DNA of 64,000 nucleotides from Halopseudomonas pachastrellae (GTDB lineage: Bacteria > Pseudomonadota > Gammaproteobacteria > Pseudomonadales > Pseudomonadaceae). The number at the start of each line of letters is the position of its first letter. Position 1 is the first letter of the stretch. Where the stretch lies: assembly GCF_900114765.1 (NCBI RefSeq), contig NZ_FOUD01000016.1, positions 1 through 64,000 on the forward strand, in the 5' to 3' direction. The position numbers and the translations under genes were made by a program. The notes under the pieces were generated by a model that worked only from the letters and a program-made list of their open reading frames with translations, ran no database searches and was not told the DNA's origin. Positions 43,589 through 53,512 of this stretch are shown piece after piece.

Positions 43589-44704
43589 ATGGCGGTCAAG
43601 GTTCTGGTGGTCGACGATTCGGGTTTCTTTCGCCGCAGGGTGACGGAGATTCTGGCGGGCGACCCGCAAATCCAGGTGGTTGGTACCGCCAACAATGGCC
43701 GCGAGGCGATTGAGCAGACCCTTGCGTTGCATCCGGACGTAATCACCATGGATTACGAGATGCCGGTCATGGACGGCATCGAAGCGGTGCGGCAGATCAT
43801 GCAGCGCTGTCCGACCCCGGTCATCATGTTTTCCTCGCTGACCTACGAGGGCGCTCGCGTCAGTCTGGATGCGCTGGATGCTGGCGCGGCCGACTATCTC
43901 CCAAAAAATTTCGAAGACATCTCGCGTAACCCGGATAAGGTGCGCCAGCTGCTGTGCGAGCGAGTGCAGGGCTTGGCACGTACCAACCGCCGCTCGCTGG
44001 GTTTGAGCAACACGCACCACGCGCAGCCGGCGAGCACCCTGAGTACGCCGGCTCGCAGCATCAGCCCGACGCCCGCCGCACCGCCGCCGCGCCCGGCTGC
44101 TGCGCCGACCACGCCGGCCAAAACCAGCCCGGCGCCGCGTAAGCGCAGCTACAAACTGGTCGCTATTGGCACCTCCACCGGCGGTCCGGTGGCGCTGCAG
44201 AAGGTGTTGACGCAGCTGCCGGCCAATTTCCCGGCGCCGCTGCTGCTCGTACAGCACATGCCTGCTGCCTTTACCAAGGCGTTTGCCGAGCGGCTCGATA
44301 AACTCTGTCGCATCTCCGTGAAGGAAGCCGAAGACGGCGATACCTTACGGCCGGGGCGCGCACTGCTGGCGCCGGGCGGCAAGCAGATGATGGTCGACTC
44401 GCGCGGTGTAGTGCGCATCTTGCCGGGCGATGAGCGGTTGAATTACAAGCCCTGTGTTGACGTGACCTTCGGCTCTGCCGCCAAGGCATTCCAGGACAAG
44501 GTGTTGGCCATTGTATTGACCGGTATGGGCGCTGACGGCCGCGAAGGCGCGCGTCTGCTCAAGCAGGCCGGCAGTGCCATCTGGGCGCAGGATGAAGCCA
44601 GCTGCGTGATCTACGGCATGCCGATGGCGGTCGCCAAGGCCAATCTGGCCGATGGCATCTACCCGCTGGATGACATCGGGCGCTACCTGGCAGAGATCGG
44701 CTGA
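43589..44704 (+). CDS. cheB: Chemotaxis methylesterase CheB
   Basis: 371 residues: receiver domain 1-125 (acid pair in [11 protein letters not shown], Asp55 in [11 protein letters not shown]), Pro/Ala linker about 140-185, methylesterase domain about 190-371. The catalytic triad is Ser in [12 protein letters not shown], His in [17 protein letters not shown] and Asp in [10 protein letters not shown]. It removes methyl groups from receptors. Stop overlaps the motC ATG by 1 base. No cheR is present in the window. Confidence 0.96.
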   Translation: MAVKVLVVDDSGFFRRRVTEILAGDPQIQVVGTANNGREAIEQTLALHPDVITMDYEMPVMDGIEAVRQIMQRCPTPVIMFSSLTYEGARVSLDALDAGAADYLPKNFEDISRNPDKVRQLLCERVQGLARTNRRSLGLSNTHHAQPASTLSTPARSISPTPAAPPPRPAAAPTTPAKTSPAPRKRSYKLVAIGTSTGGPVALQKVLTQLPANFPAPLLLVQHMPAAFTKAFAERLDKLCRISVKEAEDGDTLRPGRALLAPGGKQMMVDSRGVVRILPGDERLNYKPCVDVTFGSAAKAFQDKVLAIVLTGMGADGREGARLLKQAGSAIWAQDEASCVIYGMPMAVAKANLADGIYPLDDIGRYLAEIG

Positions 44705-45444
44705 TGGATATCCTCAGCATCATTGGCGTCATTCTGGCTTTTGTCGCCATTATCGGCGGCAATTATCTGGAAGGTGGGCATGCCAGTGCCTTGCTGAATG
44801 GCCCGGCGGCGCTGATTGTCATCGGCGGTACCCTGGGCGCGGCTTTTATCCAGACGCCGCTGACCGTGTTCAAACGCGCTCTGGTGATCCTGCGCTGGAT
44901 TGTCTTTCCGCCTTCCAATCGTCTGCGCGAAGGTATCTCCCAGGTTATCAACTGGAGCACCATTGCCCGCAAGGAAGGCCTGCTTGGGCTGGAATCGCTG
45001 GCCGATCTGGAGGCCGACCCCTTTGCTCGCAAGGGCCTGCAGTTGCTGGTCGACGGCAGTGAGCCGGAGGCGCTGCGCAGCATTCTTGAAGTGGAGCTGG
45101 TCAACCGCGAACACGCTGACCTGATGGCGGCCAAGGTCTACGAGAGCATGGGTGGCTACTCGCCCACCATCGGCATCATTGGCGCGGTCATGGGTCTGAT
45201 TCATGTCTTGGGCAACCTGGCCGACCCTTCGCGTCTGGGCGCCGGCATAGCGGTGGCCTTTGTCGCGACCATTTACGGTGTGGCGCTGGCCAACCTGTTC
45301 CTCCTGCCGGTCGCCGCCAAACTCAAGGCGGTGGTCATGCAGGGGTCCAAGTATCGCGAGATGATGCTGGAGGGGCTGCTGTCCATTGCTGAAGGTGAAA
45401 ACCCGCGGTCCATCGAAATGAAGCTTGAAGGCTTCCTCGACTGA
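44704..45444 (+). CDS. motC: Flagellar stator protein MotC (MotA homologue)
   Basis: 246 residues with four membrane helices (about 2-22, 33-50, 150-170, 182-203). The cytoplasmic loop between helices 2 and 3 has charged residues, and the proton-path segment is SPTIGIIGAVMGLIHVLGNL. Pairs with MotD, encoded 15 bp downstream, to form the second stator known in Pseudomonas. Confidence 0.94.
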   Translation: MDILSIIGVILAFVAIIGGNYLEGGHASALLNGPAALIVIGGTLGAAFIQTPLTVFKRALVILRWIVFPPSNRLREGISQVINWSTIARKEGLLGLESLADLEADPFARKGLQLLVDGSEPEALRSILEVELVNREHADLMAAKVYESMGGYSPTIGIIGAVMGLIHVLGNLADPSRLGAGIAVAFVATIYGVALANLFLLPVAAKLKAVVMQGSKYREMMLEGLLSIAEGENPRSIEMKLEGFLD

Positions 45445-45459
45445 GTCAGGGGTTGCCCT

Positions 45460-46296
45460 ATGCGCCGACAACGTCATGAAGAGCACGAGAATCACGAGCG
45501 CTGGCTGGTGTCCTACGCCGATTTCATCACGTTGCTGTTCGCCTTTTTCGTCGTCATGTATTCCATCTCCTCGGTCAACGAGGGCAAGTACAAGGTGCTG
45601 TCGGACACCCTTGAGGGTGCGTTCAACCAGCCGCAGCGCTCGGTGGACCCTATCCAGATTGGTGACCAGCTGCCGCGTGGCCTGACCCGGGAGAACAACG
45701 ATGCCAGCGGCGCCGGCACGCCCGATTCTGGCAGCGATGCGCTGGCAGACATTACCACAGCAATGCAATCGGCCTTCGGTGAGCTGATTCAGGCTGGCGA
45801 GCTGGAGGTGCGGGGCAACGAGCTGTGGGTCGAGATCGAGCTGAGTTCGGGGCTGCTGTTCCCCAGCGGCGATGCGCTGCCGCTGGATGCCGCCTTTGAC
45901 CTGGTGGAGCGGATTGCCGCCATCCTCAAGCCCTATGACAACCCGGTACATGTCGAGGGCTTTACCGACAATCTGCCGATGCGCTCCGGGCGCTATCCGA
46001 CCAACTGGGAGTTGTCCGCCGCACGGGCTGCGACGGTGGTGCGCATGCTCAGCAATGGCGGCGTCAACCCCGACCGACTGGCTGCGGTAGGCTATGGTGA
46101 ATTTAGACCGGTTGCCGATAACAACACGGCTGCCGGGCGCCGCGCCAATCGGCGGGTGGTGTTGCTGGTATCTCGCTATCTGGACCGCCGGCATGAGCCC
46201 TTTGCTGCGCCGACCGAGGGCGTGGATGAGATGCGCGAGGCGCGTTTGCCCTCGGAGGCTTCTGGCACGGGTTCTGCATCGAACCCATCCCAGTAG
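45460..46296 (+). CDS. motD: Flagellar stator protein MotD (MotB homologue)
   Basis: 278 residues: cytoplasmic basic tail, one membrane helix (about 17-36, VSYADFITLLFAFFVVMYSI) with the proton-binding Asp, linker, then an OmpA-type peptidoglycan-binding domain (about 140-240; VHVEGFTDNLPMRSGRYPTN, ANRRVVLLV). Anchors the stator to the wall. Confidence 0.94.
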   Translation: MRRQRHEEHENHERWLVSYADFITLLFAFFVVMYSISSVNEGKYKVLSDTLEGAFNQPQRSVDPIQIGDQLPRGLTRENNDASGAGTPDSGSDALADITTAMQSAFGELIQAGELEVRGNELWVEIELSSGLLFPSGDALPLDAAFDLVERIAAILKPYDNPVHVEGFTDNLPMRSGRYPTNWELSAARAATVVRMLSNGGVNPDRLAAVGYGEFRPVADNNTAAGRRANRRVVLLVSRYLDRRHEPFAAPTEGVDEMREARLPSEASGTGSASNPSQ

Positions 46297-46382
46297 TCTG
46301 AAATGGATTAGTCTGTCAAAATGTTGTCGTATTTCCACGGTGTAAGGGTGTCCGTTCCATGGCGCGCCCGCGGAGGAAAGGT

Positions 46383-47177
46383 ATGAGAGTCTGGGCCGTT
46401 GCCAACCAGAAAGGGGGAGTGGGTAAAACCACGTCCGCCGTGGCGCTGGCTGGCCTGCTGGCGGACCAGGGCCAGCAGGTGCTGGTGGTCGACCTGGACC
46501 CGCACGGCTCCATGACCAGCTATTTTGGTCATGACCCTGACCAGCTCACCAGCAGCGTATTCAATCTGTTTCAGCATAATGGTCAGGTGCCTGACGGTCT
46601 GGCTGCCGCGCTGCTCAAGGACACCTCCCATCCCAATATCCGCCTGATGCCGTCCAGCACCTCGCTGGCGACGCTGGAGCGCCAGTCTGCTGCCCAGGGT
46701 GGTTATGGGTTGGTTATTTCCCGGGCGCTGGCGCAGCTGTGGAACGACTACCAGTTCGTGATCATCGACAGCCCGCCGCTGCTGGGCGTGTCCATGATCA
46801 ACGCGCTGGCTGCCTGTGAGCAGCTGATCATCCCGGTGCAAACCGAGTTTCTTGCGCTCAAGGGCCTTGAGCGTATGGTGCACACCCTGAACATGGTCAA
46901 CCGCTCCCGTAAGCAGGCGCTGCCCTATACCATCGTGCCGACGCTGTTTGATCGGCGTACCCAGGCATCGCTGAATACCCTGCGCCTGCTGCGCCGCGAT
47001 TACGCCGAGCATCTGTGGCAGGCCTATATCCCGATCGATACCAAGCTGCGCGACGCCAGTCTGGCCGGCGTGGTGCCGTCGCAGCTCGACGGTAATGCCC
47101 GCGGTGTACTGGCCTATCGTGCATTGCTGCGTTACCTTCTGGCGCAATCGTTGAGCCGTGGCGAGCAGGTCGCCTGA
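46383..47177 (+). CDS. parC: ParA-like ATPase ParC for polar chemotaxis arrays
   Basis: 264 residues. Deviant Walker A in ANQKGGVGKTTSAVALAGLL, VVDLDPHGSMTSYFG, and IDSPPLLGVSMINAL. ParC positions chemosensory arrays at the pole. Start MRVWAVANQK (46383) was chosen; eight extra codons upstream are open. Followed by parP, matching the ParC-ParP pair of Vibrio and Pseudomonas. Confidence 0.92.
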   Translation: MRVWAVANQKGGVGKTTSAVALAGLLADQGQQVLVVDLDPHGSMTSYFGHDPDQLTSSVFNLFQHNGQVPDGLAAALLKDTSHPNIRLMPSSTSLATLERQSAAQGGYGLVISRALAQLWNDYQFVIIDSPPLLGVSMINALAACEQLIIPVQTEFLALKGLERMVHTLNMVNRSRKQALPYTIVPTLFDRRTQASLNTLRLLRRDYAEHLWQAYIPIDTKLRDASLAGVVPSQLDGNARGVLAYRALLRYLLAQSLSRGEQVA

Positions 47178-47276
47178 GCCATGCGAAACTCCGTGACCAG
47201 AGCCGCTAATGCTTTGGCACTGCAAGCCGATACACAATCAAGGCCGTGCGCGGCGTAGTGAGCTGATGTCCAGGTT

Positions 47277-48029
47277 ATGAACAAGCCCCAGTTACCGGTA
47301 CAGCAATATGTTCCTGAGCAGACCATCCAGCATTATCTGGATGCGTTGCTGCAGGATGCGGCCGACGAGCTGGCCCGCGCCGACGCCGAAGTCCCGGCGC
47401 CCGCACCGACACCGGCGCCGGTAGCGACAGAGCCGCCCCGCGCGGCGGTGGTGCACAAGCTGGAGCGCCCGGTCGATATTATCGAGCCTGAGGTGCCGGC
47501 TGAGCCGGTGCTAGAGCCGCCGGCGGCGCCACCGCCGGTGCAGCCGGCCGTGGCTGCCTGGCGGGAGGAGCCTTTCGAAGCGCTGCTGTTTGACGTTGGC
47601 GGTTTGAAGCTGGCCGTGCCTCTGGTGCTGCTGGGCACCATTTACCCGCTTGAGGGCGAAATTACCCCGCTGTTTGGTCAGCCGGACTGGTTTCTTGGCA
47701 TTTTGTCCACGCCGGCCGGCAATCTGAAGGTGCTGGACACCGCCCGCTGGGTGATGCCGGAGCGCTACACGCCCGAGCTGCAGGATACCCTGAGCTTTGT
47801 TATCTCGGTGGAAGGCTATGATTGGGGTATGGCGGTACATGGTGTGCAGCAATCCATTCGCCTCAGCCCGGAGCAGGTCAAGTGGCGCTCCCAGCAGGGT
47901 AAGCGGCCCTGGTTGGCTGGCACGGTAATCGAACACATGTGTGCATTGCTGGATGTCTCGGCCTTGGCCGAGCTGATTGTAGGCAGTGGTGGTGCGGCTG
48001 GTAATGCCGCTGCGCCAGCATTAGGATGA
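47277..48029 (+). CDS. parP: ParP, CheW-domain adaptor for polar arrays
   Basis: 250 residues. N-terminal peptide (about 1-25) and Pro/Ala-rich linker (about 35-95) lead into a CheW-like domain (about 100-235: EALLFDVGGLKLAVPLVLLG, GILSTPAGNLKVLDTARWVM). ParP links ParC to CheA and receptors. 70 bp precede cheW. Confidence 0.9.
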   Translation: MNKPQLPVQQYVPEQTIQHYLDALLQDAADELARADAEVPAPAPTPAPVATEPPRAAVVHKLERPVDIIEPEVPAEPVLEPPAAPPPVQPAVAAWREEPFEALLFDVGGLKLAVPLVLLGTIYPLEGEITPLFGQPDWFLGILSTPAGNLKVLDTARWVMPERYTPELQDTLSFVISVEGYDWGMAVHGVQQSIRLSPEQVKWRSQQGKRPWLAGTVIEHMCALLDVSALAELIVGSGGAAGNAAAPALG

Positions 48030-48099
48030 GCATGGCAGGGCAGCGTCGCCAGGCGACGGATTTGGCTCTGGACTTCAATGATGATCGGGAAGCAAGACA

Positions 48100-48579
48100 A
48101 TGAAAAATAATTCGGGACAAGGTGCTGAAGATCCGATCCTGCAATGGGTGACCTTTCACCTGGACAACGAGAGCTACGGCATCAACGTGATGCAGGTCCA
48201 GGAGGTGCTGCGCCACACCGAGATTGCACCGGTACCCGGCGCGCCGACCTATGTACTCGGCATCATCAACCTGCGCGGCAACGTGGTGACAGTGATCGAT
48301 ACCCGTCAGCGCTTTGGTCTGACGCCAGCCCCGATCACCGACAACACCCGTATCGTCATCATTGAAGCCGACAAGCAGGTGGTCGGGATTCTGGTCGACT
48401 CGGTTGCCGAGGTGGTTTATCTGCGTCAGTCCGAGATCGAGACGGCGCCCAACGTCGGCACCGATGAGTCCGCCAAGTTTATTCAGGGCGTCTGCAACAA
48501 GAACAACGAACTGCTGATTCTGGTCGATCTGGAAAAGATGATGACCGAAGATGAGTGGGCCGAGCTGTCAGGATTCTGA
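48100..48579 (+). CDS. cheW: Chemotaxis coupling protein CheW
   Basis: 159 residues, a single CheW domain joining CheA to receptors. Typical segments: VTFHLDNESYGINVMQVQEV, LGIINLRGNVVTVIDTRQRF, VVGILVDSVAEVVYL and GVCNKNNELLILVDLEKMM. The next gene starts 3 bases after its stop. Confidence 0.95.
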   Translation: MKNNSGQGAEDPILQWVTFHLDNESYGINVMQVQEVLRHTEIAPVPGAPTYVLGIINLRGNVVTVIDTRQRFGLTPAPITDNTRIVIIEADKQVVGILVDSVAEVVYLRQSEIETAPNVGTDESAKFIQGVCNKNNELLILVDLEKMMTEDEWAELSGF

Positions 48580-48582
48580 TTG

Positions 48583-48978
48583 ATGAATGAACCCTGGTTG
48601 CTGCTGGTACTCGGCGGGTTGCTCGGTATCCTGCTGGCCGCGTTGGCGGTGCTGTTCATGCAGGTGCGCCGTCTGCCGGTCGAGCAGCAGCAACAGGAAG
48701 CTCGACTGCAGGCTCGCTTGGAGCAGCTGTCGCGTGAGCTGGCGACCTTTCAGCAGGGCAGTATCCGCATGGGTGAGGAGATCACCGCGCTGCGTCAGCA
48801 GGTCAAGCGCCTGGAAGACAAGCAGCTCAAGCTGGAACAGCATGACCCGCAGTCCCTCCCGTACAACCAGGCCGCTCGGCTGGTTGGCATGGGCGCCAGT
48901 ATTGAAGACCTGACCCAATCCTGTGGCCTGTCCAAGGCCGAAGCCGAGCTGTTCGTCAAGTTGCACGCCTCGCGCTAG
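48583..48978 (+). CDS. DUF2802 protein
   Basis: 131 residues. One N-terminal membrane helix (WLLLVLGGLLGILLAALAVLF), then a coiled coil (about 30-90, Gln/Glu/Arg-rich), ending in the DUF2802 helix-turn-helix-like segment ARLVGMGASIEDLTQSCGLS followed by KAEAELFVKLHA. Always near cheW in pseudomonads; role unknown. ATG 48583 is preferred to the TTG one codon upstream. Confidence 0.85.
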   Translation: MNEPWLLLVLGGLLGILLAALAVLFMQVRRLPVEQQQQEARLQARLEQLSRELATFQQGSIRMGEEITALRQQVKRLEDKQLKLEQHDPQSLPYNQAARLVGMGASIEDLTQSCGLSKAEAELFVKLHASR

Positions 48979-49010
48979 GCTCAGCAGACCCTAGGCATGA
49001 CCTGAGCGCG

Positions 49011-49334
49011 TTACTCTTCCTTCCTGTTCTCCAGCTGTAACGGCTTTTCCTTGCCGCCATCGGGATCAAAGCCCTTCGGGCGTTTGCCCTTGATATACCA
49101 GGCAAAGGCAATGATCTCGGCGATGGTGCGATACAACGCCTCGGGTATCTGATCACCCAGCTCCATGCGTGCGAGCATGCGCGCCAGATCGGCATTCTCG
49201 TAAATTGGCACTTCATACTGCATCGCCAGCTGAACGATTTGTTCGGCCAGGTCACCTTCGCCCTTGGCGGTGATGGTGGGCGCCTGTTCGCCGCCGTCGT
49301 AGACCAGGGCGATGGCTTCGCGTGCATCGCTCAT
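49011..49334 (-). CDS. FlhB C-terminal-like protein (FlhX type)
   Basis: 107 residues matching the cytoplasmic domain of FlhB/YscU substrate-switch proteins, without the membrane part: AIALVYDGGEQAPTITAKGE, QIVQLAMQYEVPIYENADLA, LGDQIPEALYRTIAEIIAFA. The self-cleaving NPxH motif is absent. Such short paralogues can modulate export specificity. Its ATG overlaps the stop of the fliK-like gene by 1 base, so the two are cotranscribed and likely act together. Confidence 0.85.
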   Translation of the reverse strand: MSDAREAIALVYDGGEQAPTITAKGEGDLAEQIVQLAMQYEVPIYENADLARMLARMELGDQIPEALYRTIAEIIAFAWYIKGKRPKGFDPDGGKEKPLQLENRKEE

Positions 49335-51103
49335 CAGGTGACCTCGTCGATCCAGGTTTGCTGTACGGCCTGCCGTGGGGCAGGTGGCGTGCCGCAGTGG
49401 CAGCTGATCTCGCCGACATCCAGCCCCTTGGCCAGCAGGCGGTCTCGCAGGGTGCTCAGTTCGCTGTTCAGCAGGGCGAGTGTCGGTTGCTGTTCGGCCC
49501 AGAGTTCGCTGCTGACGCGATCATTGCGCAGTCTGGCAATGGCCTGCAGGTTGCCCAGGTGATCCAGGTTAAAGGCCAGGCGCACCTCCCAGACGGGCAC
49601 CGGTTCGGGTTGCTCGCGATCTGGCGCGGGACTGTCGCGTTGAATGCGCATCTGCACGTGGTTGAACTGCTGACCGTCGCGTAGCGGGATTTCCAGCTGC
49701 CAGGTGGTCTGGGTGCTGCCGTCTGAAAATGTCTGGGTCTGGCCCATGCTCTGCAGCTGGTGATGCTGGATGCGCGAGAGCAGGGCGGCGGTCAGTCGTA
49801 GCAGGCTGCCTAGGTCGCCGGTGTCGCCCAGCGCCTGCAGTGCCCGGCTGGGCAGCGGGAACAGGCCGGGTTTGGTCGCCGTCTGCTGCTGCGTCGCCTT
49901 TATCGCCTGCTGCCAGGGCCCCGGCGGCAGACCAGCGGTTTGCAGGCTGCCGGGCGGCAGCTGTTGCTGCAGGGTTACCAGCAAACCGATCAGCGCGCCC
50001 TTGAGGTCGGCTCCGGCCAGGGGTTCTGCAGCGGCCGGGCTGGCCAGACTGGCAAGCAGGGGCAGCAGCTTGTCGAGCGCAGGCAGGGGGTTGGGTGTGC
50101 GGGTTGCACCCTCTGCGGTCAGGGTGGCCGGGTTGGCCGCAGGCTCTCCACCGCCGGGGGTGACCGGGGCAGCTGCGGCGGCAGCCTGACGGCCAAGAAT
50201 CTGACTCAGCTGGGCCAGGTTGCTTTCCAGAAAGGCGCCGCTCTGGGCGACGGCGTTGGCAACGCCCGTTGCGGTGGTCAATTGCGGCGCGCTGACGATC
50301 TGGTTGAGCACGTTCTGAATTGCCTGGTGCAACTGCGGCACCGCTGGCAGTGGCTGCGGGTTGCTGGCCAGGGTCTGCAGGCGGGCCAACAGTGGTTCGG
50401 CCGAGCCTTGGCGTTGCAGCGCCTCGCGCAGCCCCTGCAGCAGGTCGGCCTGGCGCACCTGTTCGCTGCCGCTTTGTACGCGCAGTTCGCCCTGGTTGCC
50501 TACGGTGGCGTTGAGCAGGGTGCCGGGGGCGACCGGCCGCGTGCTGCTCAGCTGCAGCAGGGTTTGTGGCGTGCTGTGCTGCACCAGTTCGGCAACCAGT
50601 TGATAGCGGGCGATCTTGCCGTCGGGCGCGGGTACCGGTTGCTGCTCGATAACCCGTGCTTGCAGCTGGCTACCTGCGGGAAATTGCTGCGGGTCGAGCC
50701 GCGTCAGGGCAGGCCCGGGCCCGGGCGCGTTGCTGGTGGCCGGCTGCAAGGCCGCCATCAGTTGATTCTGCGAGATCGCCTGTACCAGCAGCTGGCTGCC
50801 GGCTGGCAGCGGCTGAGGGCTGCTGGTCGGCAGGTTAGTGCTGGTGCCGGGTGGGGAGGTAGTACCAAGGTTCTGTTTCGAGATGCGCAGCAGCAGTTCA
50901 AACTGGCCATTGGCGTTGGGGCGCTCGCTGCTCTGGACCACCTCGGCACGTGCCTGTTCGCCGCCCAATAGGGCCAATGCGTCAATTGGCCGCAAGAGTT
51001 GCAGAGCGACCACCAGGGCGTCGGCACTGCGGGCCGGCGCCGCGCTGGCGGGCGCTGCGGGCTGGGTCTGGCTGGTCGGCGGCAGGCGAATATCAGGGCT
51101 CAT
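49334..51103 (-). CDS. FliK-like flagellar hook-length control protein
   Basis: 589 residues, start MSPDIRLPPTSQTQ at ATG 51103. Low-complexity Pro/Gln/Ala/Leu sequence fills about 1-420. The C-terminal domain (about 440-560) carries the FliK pattern: TTWQLEIPLRDGQQFNHVQM, WEVRLAFNLDHLGNLQAIAR, LLNSELSTLRDRLLAKGLDV. FliK measures hook length and signals FlhB; here the partner is the short FlhX-like protein next to it. Whether it is the main FliK or a paralogue is unclear, since fliK usually lies elsewhere. Confidence 0.85.
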   Translation of the reverse strand: MSPDIRLPPTSQTQPAAPASAAPARSADALVVALQLLRPIDALALLGGEQARAEVVQSSERPNANGQFELLLRISKQNLGTTSPPGTSTNLPTSSPQPLPAGSQLLVQAISQNQLMAALQPATSNAPGPGPALTRLDPQQFPAGSQLQARVIEQQPVPAPDGKIARYQLVAELVQHSTPQTLLQLSSTRPVAPGTLLNATVGNQGELRVQSGSEQVRQADLLQGLREALQRQGSAEPLLARLQTLASNPQPLPAVPQLHQAIQNVLNQIVSAPQLTTATGVANAVAQSGAFLESNLAQLSQILGRQAAAAAAPVTPGGGEPAANPATLTAEGATRTPNPLPALDKLLPLLASLASPAAAEPLAGADLKGALIGLLVTLQQQLPPGSLQTAGLPPGPWQQAIKATQQQTATKPGLFPLPSRALQALGDTGDLGSLLRLTAALLSRIQHHQLQSMGQTQTFSDGSTQTTWQLEIPLRDGQQFNHVQMRIQRDSPAPDREQPEPVPVWEVRLAFNLDHLGNLQAIARLRNDRVSSELWAEQQPTLALLNSELSTLRDRLLAKGLDVGEISCHCGTPPAPRQAVQQTWIDEVT

Positions 51104-51152
51104 GTTGTCACATGTTGACGTAAATCGAGGTCCCCGGCCAAGGGGCTGCATG

Positions 51153-51158
51153 TATAAT
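51153..51158 (+). promoter_or_regulatory. Candidate -10 element for the ccm operon
   Basis: A perfect TATAAT lies 117 bp before the ccmA start. No convincing -35 is seen at 17-base spacing; TTGACG at 51115-51120 is too far away. Interval 51104-51274 contains no gene. Confidence 0.35.
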
Positions 51159-51274
51159 GGCGCCGCTGAAATAATAGCGCTCGGCGGAGTCTGTTGGCCT
51201 GACAGAGTATAGCGGCAGCCGGCGCGAGAACATGAATAGGGTGGCGACTCGACAGGGTAGCCTACGGAGTACAG

Positions 51275-51910
51275 GTGGCGGCTGAGCAGATCGACATCAT
51301 CGACCTGACCTGCGAGCGGGACGAACGCGAGCTGTTTCGCGGGCTGAGTTGTCGCCTGCAGGCCGGTGACGTGCTGCAGGTTGCCGGGCCCAACGGCGCC
51401 GGCAAGACCAGTCTGCTGCGTATTCTGGCCGGGCTGATGCCGGCTGCTGACGGCGATATTCACTACGCCGGGCAATCCATTCTTGGCGGCGCTGGCCGTG
51501 AACGCTGGCGCCGCAGCTTGCTGTTTCTTGGGCACGCAACGGCGGTCAAGGCCACCCTGAGCGCTGAGGAAAACCTCGCCTGGCTGTGCGCGTTGGATCA
51601 GCCGGTGGCGCGTGAGGCAATCTGGGAAGCCCTGGCTGCCGTCGGGCTGCGCGGCTACGAAGACGTACCCTGCCGGCAGATGTCGGCCGGTCAGCAGCGC
51701 CGGGTCGCGCTGGCACGCCTGCGGCTGCAGGACAAACCGGTCTGGGTACTGGATGAGCCGTTCACCGCGCTTGATCAGGCCGCCGTGCGCGCGCTGGAGC
51801 AACAGATTCTGGACTTTGCCGACAGCGGCGGCTCGGTTGTCCTGACCACGCACCACAGCCTGGAGCACCTGAGCCAGGTACGTCAGCTGGATCTGGGGCG
51901 GGTGGCCTGA
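51275..51910 (+). CDS. ccmA: Haem export ATPase CcmA
   Basis: 211 residues, ABC ATPase. Walker A GPNGAGKTSLLRIL, signature MSAGQQRRVALARL, Walker B VWVLDEPFTALD, switch His in TTHHSLEH. Drives release of haem-loaded CcmE from CcmABCD. Starts with GTG at 51275. Overlaps ccmB by 1 base. Confidence 0.95.
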   Translation: MAAEQIDIIDLTCERDERELFRGLSCRLQAGDVLQVAGPNGAGKTSLLRILAGLMPAADGDIHYAGQSILGGAGRERWRRSLLFLGHATAVKATLSAEENLAWLCALDQPVAREAIWEALAAVGLRGYEDVPCRQMSAGQQRRVALARLRLQDKPVWVLDEPFTALDQAAVRALEQQILDFADSGGSVVLTTHHSLEHLSQVRQLDLGRVA

Positions 51911-52584
51911 TGCGTGCAGTGATCTGGCAATTGCTGCACCGCGAATGGCAGCTCAGCTGGCGCCGGCCGGGTGATGTGCTCAACCCGCTGGTGTTCTTTG
52001 CCATGGTGATCACCCTGTTTCCGCTGGCCGTTGGCCCGGAGCCGCAGATGCTGCAGCGCATGGCCTCCGGCGTGATCTGGGTGGCGGCCCTGCTGGCCAC
52101 GCTGCTGTCACTGGACGGCCTGTTTCGCAGCGATTTTGAGGACGGCTCGCTTGAGCAATGGGTACTGTCACCGCACCCGCTGACCTTGCTGGTACTGGTG
52201 AAAGTGCTGCACCACTGGCTGATGTGTGGCGTGTTGCTGGTTTTGCTCACGCCCCTGCTGGGCATGATGCTGGCGCTGCCCTGGTCGGTTATTCCGGTGC
52301 TCTGTGTCACCCTGTTGCTGGGCACCGCCGTTCTGAGTTTGCTGGGGGCGATCGGCGCGGCGCTGACGGTCGGCCTCAAGGGTGGCGGCAGCATGTTGCT
52401 GGCGCTGCTGATTTTGCCACTGTATATCCCGGTGCTGATTCTCGGCACCGGCACTATGGATGCGGCGCTGCAGGGCTTGCCCGTGCAGGGCTACCTGCTC
52501 TGGATGAGCTGCCTGGCGGTGCTGGCGTTGAGTTTGTCTCCGCTGGCCATCGCAGCAGGTTTGCGTATCGGGGTTAGCGAATAA
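51910..52584 (+). CDS. ccmB: Haem exporter membrane protein CcmB
   Basis: 224 residues with six membrane helices. Conserved start [21 protein letters not shown] and loop [20 protein letters not shown]. Works with CcmA. 20 bp to ccmC. Confidence 0.95.
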   Translation: MRAVIWQLLHREWQLSWRRPGDVLNPLVFFAMVITLFPLAVGPEPQMLQRMASGVIWVAALLATLLSLDGLFRSDFEDGSLEQWVLSPHPLTLLVLVKVLHHWLMCGVLLVLLTPLLGMMLALPWSVIPVLCVTLLLGTAVLSLLGAIGAALTVGLKGGGSMLLALLILPLYIPVLILGTGTMDAALQGLPVQGYLLWMSCLAVLALSLSPLAIAAGLRIGVSE

Positions 52585-52604
52585 CATGCGGAGTTGAACG
52601 GCCA

Positions 52605-53348
52605 ATGAGCTGGACTTTTTTCCACAAGCTGGGTTCGCCCAAATGGTTCTATGAGATCAGCAGCAAGCTGCTGCCGTGGGTGGCTGTTTTCAGCGTGCTG
52701 ATGCTCGCGGTTGGTCTGGTCTGGGGGCTGGTCTTTGCGCCAGAGGACTACCAGCAGGGCAACAGCTTTCGCATCATCTATATCCACGTGCCAGCGGCCA
52801 TTCTGGCCCAGTCCTGCTACATGATGCTGGCGGTCGCCGGCGTGGTCGGGCTGGTCTGGCGCATGAAGCTGGCCGACGTGGCGCTGCAATGCGCAGCCCC
52901 CATCGGTGCCTGGATGACCCTGGTTGCGCTGTTTACCGGCTCCATTTGGGGCAAGCCGACCTGGGGCACCTACTGGGAGTGGGATGCCCGCCTGACTTCC
53001 ATGCTGATCCTGCTGTTTTTGTACTTTGGCATCATTGCCCTGCGCATGGCGATCAGCAACCGTGACACCGCAGCCAAGGCCACGGCGGTGATGGCGATTG
53101 TCGGCGTGATCAACATTCCGATCATCAAATACTCGGTGGACTGGTGGAATACCCTGCACCAGCCCGCCACCTTCACCATCACCGAGAAGCCGGCCATGCC
53201 GCCGGAAATGTGGATGCCGCTGCTGGTAATGGTGCTGGCCTTTTACGGCCTGTTTACCCTGAACCTGTTGATGCGCATGCGCCTAGAGGTGCTGCGCCGC
53301 GAACACAAGACCCGCTGGGCGCGGGCCGCTCTGGAGAGCAATACATGA
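52605..53348 (+). CDS. ccmC: Haem lyase component CcmC
   Basis: 247 residues with six membrane helices and the tryptophan-rich haem-handling motif [19 protein letters not shown], flanked by conserved histidines ([10 protein letters not shown] and [10 protein letters not shown]). Loads haem onto CcmE. Overlaps ccmD by 4 nt. Confidence 0.96.
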   Translation: MSWTFFHKLGSPKWFYEISSKLLPWVAVFSVLMLAVGLVWGLVFAPEDYQQGNSFRIIYIHVPAAILAQSCYMMLAVAGVVGLVWRMKLADVALQCAAPIGAWMTLVALFTGSIWGKPTWGTYWEWDARLTSMLILLFLYFGIIALRMAISNRDTAAKATAVMAIVGVINIPIIKYSVDWWNTLHQPATFTITEKPAMPPEMWMPLLVMVLAFYGLFTLNLLMRMRLEVLRREHKTRWARAALESNT

Positions 53349-53512
53349 GCAACCTGACCGAGTTTTTTGCCATGGGTGGCCATGGCCCCTATGTCTGGAC
53401 CGCTTACGGATTGACGGGCGCGGTTCTGATTCTGTTGTTCCTGACCCCGATACTTGGACGTCGTCGGCTGGTGCAGGCTGAAGCACGCCGTCGTCGGCGA
53501 GAGGAAACCTGA
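53345..53512 (+). CDS. ccmD: CcmD
   Basis: 55 residues: [20 protein letters not shown] with one membrane helix (about 19-37) and a basic tail ([10 protein letters not shown]). Stabilises the CcmABC-CcmE complex. ATG 53345 overlaps the ccmC stop, and its stop overlaps the ccmE ATG by 1 base. Confidence 0.9.
   Translation: MSNLTEFFAMGGHGPYVWTAYGLTGAVLILLFLTPILGRRRLVQAEARRRRREET

Noticed and set aside
49940-50971. 343-residue plus-strand frame
   Set aside because: Antisense of the low-complexity part of the fliK-like gene; composition explains it.
51115-51158. TTGACG and TATAAT as one ccm promoter
   Set aside because: The spacing of 32 bases is too long for sigma-70; only the -10 element was kept as a weak candidate.
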